From the NCBI GenBank assembly GCA_041628615.1, contig JBFKOW010000122.1, forward strand, positions 1-11,245: 11,245 nucleotides of DNA, given 5' to 3'. The notes under the pieces are model-generated. The model saw nothing but the letters and a program-made list of their open reading frames with translations. It made no database searches and was not told the origin of the DNA. The DNA is from JAMWZF01 sp041628615. Its GTDB lineage: Bacteria; Pseudomonadota; Alphaproteobacteria; Rhodobacterales; Rhodobacteraceae. Every line of letters starts with the position of its first letter. Within the stretch, counting starts at the first letter, position 1. Below, piece after piece: positions 1-6,581 of this stretch. Made by a program: the position numbers and the translations under genes.

Positions 1-270
1 CTCGACGCGCAGCACGCGGGTGCCGTAACCAAAGCCGATCTCGTAGAAATCCAGCCGGGCGATATCGGCCGGCGTCAGGCCGCGCAGCAACAGCCCGTGG
101 GCGGCATCGCCCGCCCCGCCCGCCACGATCAGCGGAAAGCTCTCGCCCGCGGCCCAGACCGCCCGGTGGCCATGCAGCACCGCCGGTTCGGTCACCGCGC
201 CGGCATGGCCCAGCACAAGGTCCAGCAGCGGCCGGTGCCGCAGGGTGCCGTAAACAAACAGATCCGCCAT
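1..270 (-). CDS. Gamma-glutamylcyclotransferase (AIG2)-like protein, N-terminal part, cut by window edge
   Basis: The first 90 residues are visible, starting with ATG at 270; the rest lies beyond position 1. The N-terminus has the family pattern: a hydrophobic strand running into YGTLR (residues 7-11), a central GESFPLIV stretch, and LDFYEIGFGY near residues 73-82, matching the LDxYEGxxY signature of gamma-glutamylcyclotransferase/AIG2-like domains. In Rhodobacteraceae this domain is often fused in front of a NUDIX hydrolase domain, so the full gene may be a bifunctional NUDIX protein; this is from memory and the C-terminus is not visible. It begins 42 nt after the trgA-like stop on the same strand, so co-transcription is likely. 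The leader is G-rich (GCGGGGGCGG directly before ATG) with no clean Shine-Dalgarno spacing. Confidence 0.8.
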   Translation of the reverse strand, partial: MADLFVYGTLRHRPLLDLVLGHAGAVTEPAVLHGHRAVWAAGESFPLIVAGGAGDAAHGLLLRGLTPADIARLDFYEIGFGYGTRVLRVE

Positions 271-312
271 CCGCCCCCGCTTGCCCGTCCGTCCGTCCGC
301 CCGCGCCGGGGC

Positions 313-753
313 TCAATCCATCCGGTGGCTGACCGCCTCGGTGATGAAGCCGGCCACCAGCCCGCCGATGAGCAGCGTGGTCCAGACCTCCACCGTCGAC
401 ATCATCAGCCCATATTTCACCATTTCCTCGAACACCCCGACGACGGCCTGGGGCGCGTTGTCATACTGCTTGCGAAAGCTCTTGCGGATCATCTCGCCGA
501 CGCATTGCAGGAACAGCGCGGTGACGACGAGGGCCACCGCCGCGGTCAGGCCGTTGGCGATCGCGCCCTTGACCGACCCGGTGGCGCGTCCGCCCAGCGC
601 CTTCCAGCCCACCACCGCGCCGACGGCGGTGTTGAACTCGGTGAACCATCCGATGTCGGTGCCTTCCGGGAACAGCGGCCGGATCAGTTCGGAGACATAC
701 CACGCCAGTGCGGCCAAAAGGATGGCGCCGGCAAGGCGGGCGAAACTGGGCAT
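313..753 (-). CDS. trgA: TrgA-family membrane protein
   Basis: This 146-residue inner-membrane protein has about four hydrophobic segments (roughly residues 4-22, 38-56, 64-86 and 124-142). It carries the GAVVGWKALG stretch (45-54) and the TGSVKGAIANGLT stretch (58-70) that I associate with the TrgA family. The namesake was found in Rhodobacter sphaeroides at the trgAB-cysK tellurite-resistance locus, but the biochemical role of the family is not established, and no trgB or cysK is visible here. The start is well supported: GAGGAGGGAG lies 7 nt upstream of the ATG. It sits between the CFA-family methyltransferase (43 nt upstream) and the gamma-glutamylcyclotransferase-like gene (42 nt downstream), all on one strand. 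The family call is from sequence recall; tellurite resistance is not demonstrated. Confidence 0.8.
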   Translation of the reverse strand: MPSFARLAGAILLAALAWYVSELIRPLFPEGTDIGWFTEFNTAVGAVVGWKALGGRATGSVKGAIANGLTAAVALVVTALFLQCVGEMIRKSFRKQYDNAPQAVVGVFEEMVKYGLMMSTVEVWTTLLIGGLVAGFITEAVSHRMD

Positions 754-796
754 GGCACTGCTCCCTCCTCAGGGCGGCAGTCCGGCGGGCCCGTTC

Positions 797-2005
797 TCAC
801 GCAGGCCGTTTGACCGTGATCTGCGTCACGTCGCATGTTCCGCTAATGAAGGCCGAGGCGCAAGAGGTGAGGTAGAAGTTCCACATCCGCCGGAACCGCT
901 CGTCGAAGCCCAGCCTGGCGATCTCGTCCCAGCGCTCGTTGAAGGTGTCATGCCAGCGGCGCAGGGTCTGCGAATAGCTGTCGGCGAACTCCATCGACCG
1001 CAGGATGTGCAGCCCGGCCCGGTCGATCTCCTTGCGCAGCACCGTCGGCGCCGGGAGCATTCCGCCGGGGAAGATGTATTTCTGGATGAAATCCACGCCC
1101 TTGCGATAGGCCGGCCAGCGCTTGTCGGTGGTCAGGATGATCTGCAGCGTGGCGTTGCGGCCGGGCTTCAGGCGCTCGCGCACGGTGTCGAAGTAGACCG
1201 GCCAGTATTTCTCGCCCACCGCCTCGAACATCTCGATGCTGGCGATGCCGTCATAGCTGCCGCGCTCGTCGCGGTAGTCCTGAAGCTTGAAGGTCACCCG
1301 GTCCGACAGGCCCGCCTTGGCGATCCGGTCGACGGCGTACCTGTATTGTTGCTCGCTGATCGTCAGGCCGGTGACCCGCAGGCCGCGTTCCTTGGCGGCG
1401 TATTCCGCGAACCCGCCCCAGCCGCAGCCGATCTCGAGCACGTGGTCGCCGGGCTCGGCGCCCATCTGGTCCACCATCGAGGCGTATTTCTGGATCTGCG
1501 CCTTCTCGAGGCTTTCCTGGCCGGACCGGAACAGCGCCGAGGAATAGGTCATCGTGTCGTCCAGCCAGAGCCGGTAGAAATCGTTGCCCAGATCGTAGTG
1601 ATAGGAAATGTTCTTCTTCGCCTGCCGCTTGCTGTTGGACCGCAGCCAGTGGCGCAGCCGTTCGAAGGCGCGGACCACGCGCTGGCCGGGAAAGCCGTCA
1701 TAGACCTCGTCGTTGTCCTGATGGAACAGGTCGAGCAGCGCCTGCAGGTCCGGCGTGGTCCAGCCGCCATCGAGGTAGGCATCGCAAAAGCCCAGGTCGC
1801 CCTCCCGGATCAGCCGTGCGAACAGGTCGTCGTCGTGGACGCGCAGCTCGGCGACATGGCCGGGGTTCGGGCCCTCGACGCGGAACCGGCGTCCGTCCGG
1901 CAGAACGATGTCGAGCCGGCCGTTGCGCATCTGCTGGAGGACGTCGAACACGGGTCGGAAATAGCGTGGCAGGCCGGTCTGGCCCCGCGTCGTGGTCAGG
2001 ATCAT
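797..2005 (-). CDS. cfaA: SAM-dependent fatty-acyl methyltransferase of the cyclopropane synthase family (CfaA/UfaM-like)
   Basis: This enzyme of about 402 residues should transfer a methyl group from SAM to an unsaturated acyl chain of membrane phospholipids. It has the family signatures YHYDLGNDFYRLWL, the SAM-binding loop LEIGCGWGGFAEYAA, TISEQQ, LQDYRD, MFEAVG and KYIFPGGMLP, and ends with YLTSCASAF. Two starts are in frame. GTG at 2014 has its purine stretch almost touching it, while ATG at 2005 has GGAG 8 nt upstream, so I chose the ATG. Compared with E. coli Cfa, Glu239 is kept (E in MFEAVG), but Cys139 is Ser (MTYSS), His266 is Gln or Ile (TLQII) and Tyr317 is His (RRWHDTF). In R. sphaeroides the homologue beside phrA belongs to the RpoE singlet-oxygen response, and methylases of this class make a methylated trans-unsaturated fatty acid that leads to furan fatty acids. 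It is probably that type rather than a true cyclopropane synthase. Confidence 0.88.
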   Translation of the reverse strand: MILTTTRGQTGLPRYFRPVFDVLQQMRNGRLDIVLPDGRRFRVEGPNPGHVAELRVHDDDLFARLIREGDLGFCDAYLDGGWTTPDLQALLDLFHQDNDEVYDGFPGQRVVRAFERLRHWLRSNSKRQAKKNISYHYDLGNDFYRLWLDDTMTYSSALFRSGQESLEKAQIQKYASMVDQMGAEPGDHVLEIGCGWGGFAEYAAKERGLRVTGLTISEQQYRYAVDRIAKAGLSDRVTFKLQDYRDERGSYDGIASIEMFEAVGEKYWPVYFDTVRERLKPGRNATLQIILTTDKRWPAYRKGVDFIQKYIFPGGMLPAPTVLRKEIDRAGLHILRSMEFADSYSQTLRRWHDTFNERWDEIARLGFDERFRRMWNFYLTSCASAFISGTCDVTQITVKRPA

Positions 2006-2060
2006 CACCTTCACTCCCCTCGCGGCCCCCGGGCAACCCCAACCCGGACCGTCGCCCGAG

Positions 2061-2088
2061 AGTTTAAGCCGGGCGACCGGGATGTCAC
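2061..2088 (-). promoter_or_regulatory. Candidate sigma70-type promoter for the CFA-family gene
   Basis: In the 114-nt gap between phr and the methyltransferase gene, the minus strand reads GTGACA, then 16 nt, then TAAACT, about 55 nt before the start codon. GTGACA matches TTGACA at five of six positions and TAAACT matches TATAAT at four of six. The segment is more AT-rich than its surroundings. I see no R. sphaeroides RpoE-type TGATCC box in this gap. Confidence 0.4.
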
Positions 2089-2128
2089 GGTTTTCGTGGC
2101 GAAAACCTCCGCCCCGGCAGCGCCGCGC

Positions 2129-3553
2129 CTAGAAATCCCGCGCCTCGTAGGCGTCGAGCGCCCGGGCGCGGCCCTCCTTCGCGCCGACCACCGGCGCGGA
2201 CGGGTAGCGGTCGGACGCCGCCATGCCCCAGCTTTCCGGTATCGCGGCGAAGAAATCGGTGGCGGTTTCCGGCGGCCTGCCCTGGCCCTCGGCGATCCAG
2301 CGGCGGCGGTAGCGGCGGTCGGGATCGAACTTGTCGGCCTGGGTCTCGGGGTTGAACACCCGGAAATACGGGGTCGCGTCCGGGCCCGACCCCGCCGACC
2401 ACTGCCAGCCCATCGCATTCGACGCCGGGTCCCAGTCGATCAGGCAGTGCTCGAACCATTTCTGGCCGATCTGCCAGTGGGTCATCAGGTGCTTGGTCAG
2501 GTAGGAGGCGACGATCATCCGGCCCCGGTTGTGCATCCGGCCGGTGACGTACATCTCGCGCATCGCCGCATCGACCAGTTCCATCCCGGTCCGGCCGCGC
2601 ATCCACGCCTGCACCTCCGGCCGGTCGGGATCGGTGTTCCACGGGAAGGCGTCCCATTCCTCGCGCCAGTTGCCCTCGGTCAGGCGCGGCGTGTGGTAGG
2701 CAAGGTGATGGGCGAAGTCGCGCCACACCAGTTCCTTGAGAAAGGTCTCGGCCCCCGCCTTGCCCTCCTCCATCGCGCGGCGGCCGGCGTGCCAACAGGC
2801 GGCGGGGCCGATCTCGCCCCAGGCGAGGTTCTCCGACAGGCCCGAGGTGCCGTCCTCGGCCATCCGGTCGCGGGCCTCGGCGTAGCCGGCGATCCGGTGC
2901 GCCACGAACGCGCCGAGCCGGCCGCGCGCCGCTTCCTCGCCCACGGTGACGTGCTTGCCGACGATCGCCGCGCCGCGGACCATGTCGGCGTCAAGCGCCC
3001 AGTCCGCCAGCGCCTCCGACCGGGGCCAGGCGTCCGGGGCCGGGATCCGGCCCGGCGCGGGCAGCGGCGCGGCCACCTCGCGGTCGCGGACCGCCTTCCA
3101 GAACGGGGTGTAGACCCGGTAGGGGCCGCCCGACCCGGTCTCCACCGTCCAGGGCTCGAACAGGACATGGCCGGGGTGGGATGCCGCCTCGATCCCGTCC
3201 TCGCGCAGCGCCGCCTTCACCGCGGTGTCGCGGGCCACGCTGTCGGCCTCGTAATGCCGGGTCCAGGCCACCGCCCCGGCACCGGTCTCGGCCACCAGGT
3301 CGCGCAGCACCGGCAGCGCCGGACCCCGGCGCAGGATCAGGCGCGATCCGGCCGCTTCCAGCGCCCGGCCGAGCGACCGGAGCGACAGGCCGAGGCGGAA
3401 GCGCGGCGCCGCGCCATAGCCCTCGGCCACGTCGTCGAGGATGAAGACCGGGATCACCGGGCGGCCGGCGCCGCAGAGGGCGGTCAGGGCGGCGTGGTCC
3501 GAAAGCCGCAGGTCGCGGCGGAACCACAGCAGGGCGGGGCGCGTGTCCGTCAT
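2129..3553 (-). CDS. phrA: Deoxyribodipyrimidine photolyase (class I CPD photolyase)
   Basis: This 474-residue cytoplasmic flavoprotein uses blue/near-UV light to split cyclobutane pyrimidine dimers in DNA. The N-terminal antenna domain starts LLWFRRDLRLSDH (8-20). The FAD domain begins near TSGLSENLAWGEI (236-248) and holds ELVWRDFAHHL (274-284), RTGMELVDAAMREM (321-334), TGRMHNRGRM (337-346) and ASNAMGWQWSAGSG (377-390). By alignment with E. coli PhrB, the electron-transfer triad W382-W359-W306 is present as W383-W360-W305. Substrate contacts E274 and W277 and the flavin-contacting Asn (N379) are kept, which favours an active repair enzyme over a cryptochrome. The ATG at 3553 matches the usual N-terminus, but I see no Shine-Dalgarno sequence before it, so it may be leaderless or weakly initiated. 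The downstream CFA-family methyltransferase reproduces the phrA-cfaA pairing of R. sphaeroides. Confidence 0.95.
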   Translation of the reverse strand: MTDTRPALLWFRRDLRLSDHAALTALCGAGRPVIPVFILDDVAEGYGAAPRFRLGLSLRSLGRALEAAGSRLILRRGPALPVLRDLVAETGAGAVAWTRHYEADSVARDTAVKAALREDGIEAASHPGHVLFEPWTVETGSGGPYRVYTPFWKAVRDREVAAPLPAPGRIPAPDAWPRSEALADWALDADMVRGAAIVGKHVTVGEEAARGRLGAFVAHRIAGYAEARDRMAEDGTSGLSENLAWGEIGPAACWHAGRRAMEEGKAGAETFLKELVWRDFAHHLAYHTPRLTEGNWREEWDAFPWNTDPDRPEVQAWMRGRTGMELVDAAMREMYVTGRMHNRGRMIVASYLTKHLMTHWQIGQKWFEHCLIDWDPASNAMGWQWSAGSGPDATPYFRVFNPETQADKFDPDRRYRRRWIAEGQGRPPETATDFFAAIPESWGMAASDRYPSAPVVGAKEGRARALDAYEARDF

Positions 3554-3599
3554 GGCCAGCGACCTAGCCCGCCGCCGCCCGGTTCAACCCCGCCGCGCC

Positions 3600-3630
3600 T
3601 TCTTCGGACCCGAAATATCCCCGCCGGAGG
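3600..3630 (-). terminator. GC-hairpin plus ATATTT element after acuI
   Basis: Read on the minus strand, just past the acuI stop, the sequence is CCTCCGGCGGGG followed by ATATTTCGGGTCCGAAGAAG. The first part can form a short GC hairpin and is followed by a small AT-rich run. CGGGTCCG is flanked by TT/AA and forms a second small inverted repeat. From memory, similar CCTCCGGCGGGGATATTT elements recur between genes in Rhodobacteraceae and often sit at gene ends. It probably separates acuI transcription from phr; the terminator function is inferred. Confidence 0.45.
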
Positions 3631-3661
3631 CATTGGAATCCGCCCCGCGGCAGCCACCGGC

Positions 3662-4648
3662 TCAGGCGTTGACGTCAACCACGACCCGGCCGCGCACTTG
3701 GCCCTTGAGGATGTCCGCGCCCAGCTTCGGCAGGTCGGCCAGCGTCGCCTCGACCACCATGTCGTGCAGCTTGTCCAGCGGCAGGTCGCGGGCGATCCGC
3801 TGCCATGCGGCGACGCGGTTGGCGTAGGGCTGCATCACGCTGTCGATGCCCAGAAGGTTCACCCCGCGCAGCAGGAACGGGATCACCGTCGCGGGCAGCT
3901 GCGCGCCGCCGGCAAGCCCCACGGCGGCGACCGAGGCGCCGTACTGCATCTGCCCCAGCACCCGCGCCAGCATCGGCCCGCCCACCGCGTCGACGCAGCC
4001 GCCCCAGGTCTCGGTCTCCAGCGGGCGCTTCACCGGCTCGGCGATCTCCGCGCGCGGCACGATCCGCGACGCGCCCAGCGACGTCAGGTAGCCGGCGGTT
4101 TCGGGGCGGCCGGTCACCCCGGCGACCTCGTGGCCCAGCCGGGCGAGGATCGCGGTCGCGACCGAGCCGACGCCGCCCGCCGCCCCGGTGACCAGGACCG
4201 GCCCGTCCTTGATGCCGTGCGCCTCGAGCGCCATCACCGCCAGCATCGCGGTGAACCCGGCGGTGCCCACCGCCATCGCGTCGCGGGCGGTCAGGCCCGC
4301 GGGCAGCGGCACCAGCCAGTCGGCCTTGACCCGCGCCTTCTGGGCGTAGCCGCCCCAATGGACCTCTCCCACCCGCCAGCCGGTCAGCACCACCTTGTCG
4401 CCGGGCTTGTAGCGGTCATCGTCCGACGCCTCGACCGTGCCCGCGAAGTCGATGCCCGGCACATGCGGGTAGGTCCGCACCAGCCCGCCGCCGGGGCCGA
4501 TGCACAGGCCGTCCTTGTAGTTCACGGTGGAATACTCGACCGCGACGGTGACATCGCCCGCCGGCAGCCGGTCCTCGCCGATCCGCTGCACCGAGGCCGA
4601 GGTCTTGCCGCTGGCCTCGTCCTTCTCCACCACAAGCGCGTTGAACAT
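3662..4648 (-). CDS. acuI: Acryloyl-CoA reductase AcuI (YhdH family, NADPH-dependent)
   Basis: This 328-residue cytosolic medium-chain dehydrogenase/reductase without catalytic zinc reduces acryloyl-CoA to propionyl-CoA with NADPH. It removes a toxic intermediate of DMSP and 3-hydroxypropionate metabolism. The N-terminal GroES-like domain includes STVNYKDGLCI (40-50) and VPGIDFAGTV (63-72), and GDKVVLTGWRVGEVHWGGYA (83-102) is typical of the YhdH/AcuI group. The Rossmann domain has TGAAGGVGSVA (154-164), VTGR (178-181) for the NADPH phosphate, and CVDAVGG (218-224). The length is normal for the family. GAGGGAGAG lies a few bases before the ATG. The gene lies 73 nt downstream of dmdA, an order found in marine Roseobacters. 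The spacer carries a 12-nt direct repeat that may be regulatory. Confidence 0.93.
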   Translation of the reverse strand: MFNALVVEKDEASGKTSASVQRIGEDRLPAGDVTVAVEYSTVNYKDGLCIGPGGGLVRTYPHVPGIDFAGTVEASDDDRYKPGDKVVLTGWRVGEVHWGGYAQKARVKADWLVPLPAGLTARDAMAVGTAGFTAMLAVMALEAHGIKDGPVLVTGAAGGVGSVATAILARLGHEVAGVTGRPETAGYLTSLGASRIVPRAEIAEPVKRPLETETWGGCVDAVGGPMLARVLGQMQYGASVAAVGLAGGAQLPATVIPFLLRGVNLLGIDSVMQPYANRVAAWQRIARDLPLDKLHDMVVEATLADLPKLGADILKGQVRGRVVVDVNA

Positions 4649-4660
4649 CGTCGTCTCTCC

Positions 4661-4685
4661 CTCGGTGCGTGATCTCGGTGCGTGA
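4661..4685. repeat. Perfect 12-nt direct repeat between dmdA and acuI
   Basis: CTCGGTGCGTGA occurs twice (4661-4672 and 4674-4685), separated by one base, so the period is 13. The copy nearer acuI ends 12 nt before its ATG and overlaps the approach to its ribosome binding site (on the minus strand the unit is TCACGCACCGAG). It could be a two-site operator, an RNA-level control element, or a chance small duplication. Confidence 0.9.
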
Positions 4686-4721
4686 CCGTCGTCAGGCCCG
4701 CTCAGTAACAGCCCGGGCGGC

Positions 4722-5825
4722 CTAGTGCCAGAACGCGGCGCGGACGGCGGCCGGGCGCGGCCCGTCGGGGGTGTGCACGGTCAGCTCGGTGCCCGGCTCC
4801 CAATGGGTCATGCGGACCATGCCGATGGCCACGCCGCCGCCGAAATCGGGCGAATTGGCCGCCGATGTGACCTGCCCCACCCGGGTCTCGCCCGCCGTCA
4901 CCGGCCAGGCCCGGTCGCAGGGCGGCAGCGGGTCGCCGCCGATCTCGATCGGCCGGACCTGCCGCACCGGACCTTCCCTCGCCACCCGCAGCAGGGCGTC
5001 GCGGCCGACGCAGCCGATCGCGGTCTGGGTGTTGCAGAACCGGCCGAGGCCGCATTCGTGGGGGGTGTTCTCGCGGGTCATGTCGTTGCCGTAGGACAGC
5101 AGGCCGCCCTCGACCCGTTCGATCCCGTTCGGACAGCCGGCGCGCACGTCCATCGCCCGGCCCGCCTCCATCAGCGCGTTCCACAGCGGCATCCCGTGCC
5201 GTTCACCCTCGACGTAGATCTCGAACCCGCCCTGCCGCGAGTATCCCGACCGGGCCACCGCCATCGGCACCCCGCCGAAGTCGAACCAGCCGAAGCGGAA
5301 GAACCGCAGGTCGCGCACCCCGTCGCCGAAGACCGCGGCGGCGAGGTCGTCCGACAGCGGCCCCTGGATCGCCAGCGGCGACACGTCGGGCTCGTCCACC
5401 AGCACGTCGAGCCGGAACCCGTAGGCCAGACCCTTGACCCAGAGCAGCAGGTCGCTGTCGGCGATCGAGATCCACCAGCGGTCCTCGGCCAGCTTGAGCG
5501 CGACGGGATCGTTCAGCATGCCGCCGGTCTCGTCGACGATGGGAACGTAATAGCACTGGCCGGGCAGCATCCCGCGCAGGTCGCGCGGGGTCAGCATCTG
5601 CATCAGCTTCGCGGCGTCCGGGCCGCGCAGCTCGATCTGCCGCTCGCAGGCCACGTCCCAGACCTGCACCGCGGTCTTGAGATGGCGGTAGTCCTCCACC
5701 ACCGAGCGGAACACGGTGGGCAGCAGCATCCGGTTGTAGACCGTGTAGGCCGAGACGCCGGCGGCCTCGACGCCATCTGAGAACGGGGTGCGCCGGACCC
5801 GGCGCGAGGGGGTGATCAGGGTCAT
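4722..5825 (-). CDS. dmdA: Dimethylsulfoniopropionate demethylase DmdA
   Basis: This 367-residue cytosolic, tetrahydrofolate-dependent enzyme moves a methyl group from DMSP to THF, giving methylmercaptopropionate. It belongs to the glycine-cleavage T-protein (GcvT) fold family. The sequence follows the Ruegeria pomeroyi DmdA as I remember it almost end to end: PSRRVRRTPFS (6-16), GVEAAGV (18-24), YTVYNRMLLPTVF (27-39), VQVWDVACERQ (53-63), CYYVPIVDETGGMLNDPVA (91-109), PDVSPLAIQGP (146-156), ARSGYSRQGGFEIYVEG (191-207) and SYGNDMTRENTPHECGLG (244-261). The last block separates DmdA from ordinary GcvT. Its ATG overlaps the stop of the upstream small gene (ATGA), so translation is probably coupled. 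acuI follows. A GcvT-like demethylase of another substrate is the alternative, but the fit to DmdA is close. Confidence 0.94.
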   Translation of the reverse strand: MTLITPSRRVRRTPFSDGVEAAGVSAYTVYNRMLLPTVFRSVVEDYRHLKTAVQVWDVACERQIELRGPDAAKLMQMLTPRDLRGMLPGQCYYVPIVDETGGMLNDPVALKLAEDRWWISIADSDLLLWVKGLAYGFRLDVLVDEPDVSPLAIQGPLSDDLAAAVFGDGVRDLRFFRFGWFDFGGVPMAVARSGYSRQGGFEIYVEGERHGMPLWNALMEAGRAMDVRAGCPNGIERVEGGLLSYGNDMTRENTPHECGLGRFCNTQTAIGCVGRDALLRVAREGPVRQVRPIEIGGDPLPPCDRAWPVTAGETRVGQVTSAANSPDFGGGVAIGMVRMTHWEPGTELTVHTPDGPRPAAVRAAFWH

Positions 5826-6070
5826 TTCTGGGCAATCGCCTTGCAGGGCCGGTCGGCCGGTGGGGTGTCCGCCCGCCCGTAGGCGGTCTCGCCGCAATGG
5901 CGGCAGCGGTATTCGCGAAGGGCGCGCTCCGAGGCAGGGTCGACCGGCTCGAAGGCGCAGCGGCGGCGCGCGGCGGCGCGCCCTGCCCCGCCCGGCCCGG
6001 CCGGTGCGCTGCGCCGGGCCCACCAGACGAAGACGGCGACCGCGACGGCGATGGCGATGATCGTCGGCAC
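5822..6070 (-). CDS. Small membrane-anchored protein with CxxC motif, function unknown
   Basis: I do not recognise this 82-residue protein. Residues 3-17 are a hydrophobic segment followed by arginines (WWARR), which suggests one N-terminal membrane anchor with the rest in the cytoplasm. A linker rich in Gly, Ala, Pro and Arg leads to YRCRHCGETAYGR (54-66), a half zinc-ribbon with C56 and C59, plus lone Cys at 38 and 76. The start is GTG at 6070, 4 nt after the DinB-family stop. Its TGA overlaps the dmdA ATG by 4 nt. The tight coupling on both sides argues that it is a real gene; with only three or four Cys, metal binding is a guess. Confidence 0.65.
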   Translation of the reverse strand: MPTIIAIAVAVAVFVWWARRSAPAGPGGAGRAAARRRCAFEPVDPASERALREYRCRHCGETAYGRADTPPADRPCKAIAQK

Positions 6071-6074
6071 CGGC

Positions 6075-6581
6075 TCAGCCGCCGTCGGGCAGGAACACCA
6101 GGTCGGTGTCCGGCAGCCTGATCCCCGCCGCGGTCAGCATCTGGTGCAGCTGGCCCCGGTGGTGGGTCTGGTGGTTGAAGAAATGCGCCACGCAGACGGC
6201 GATCGGCCGCGACACCTCGCGCCCGGTGGCGCCGGAAAACCAGGTCAGGTGCCCCACCAGGTCGATCGCGGCCAGCCGGTCCGCCCAGACCGAGATCCGG
6301 CCGTCGGTGCGGTAGCGCAGCGCCTCCCAGTCGCCGAAGGTGCGGCACAGGCGCGGACTGTCGGCCAGCCCGCCCTCGGGGCGCTGGCCGCCGTCGAACC
6401 GGCTCATCCACATCAGGTCGCCCCACAGCAGGTGGTTCGCGGTGCCGAGGAGGGACCCGAAGAACGCGCCCCGGTCGCGGGTCAGCTCGGCCGCCGGCAG
6501 CGGCTCGAGCGCCTTGCGCAGCCCGGTATTCTGCCAGGCGTTGTAGCGGGCCATGGTCTGGCAATAGGCCGGGGTGATCAT
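6075..6581 (-). CDS. DinB-family putative metal-dependent protein
   Basis: This 168-residue protein should form the DinB/YfiT four-helix bundle. The three-histidine metal site is visible: H50 in GTANHLLWGD (46-55), then H137 and H141 in FFNHQTHHRGQLHQML (134-149). Some members of this superfamily are thiol-dependent S-transferases or hydrolases, but many, including the DNA-damage-inducible namesake, have no known reaction, so no substrate is assigned. Its ATG overlaps the stop of the DUF1326 gene by 4 nt (ATGA), and its stop is 4 nt before the next small gene, so it lies inside a tightly coupled operon. Confidence 0.87.
   Translation of the reverse strand: MITPAYCQTMARYNAWQNTGLRKALEPLPAAELTRDRGAFFGSLLGTANHLLWGDLMWMSRFDGGQRPEGGLADSPRLCRTFGDWEALRYRTDGRISVWADRLAAIDLVGHLTWFSGATGREVSRPIAVCVAHFFNHQTHHRGQLHQMLTAAGIRLPDTDLVFLPDGG

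Noticed and set aside
287..298. Three tandem GTCC units between the trgA-like and cyclotransferase-like genes
   Set aside because: Three units are too few to suggest phase variation and are expected by chance in such GC-rich sequence.
281..4672. Open forward frame of about 1463 codons across several genes
   Set aside because: It runs antisense to trgA, the CFA-family gene, phr and acuI, all of which have clear family motifs. Long antisense frames are common at this GC, and its translation is low-complexity, rich in Arg, Ala, His and Pro, with no domain.
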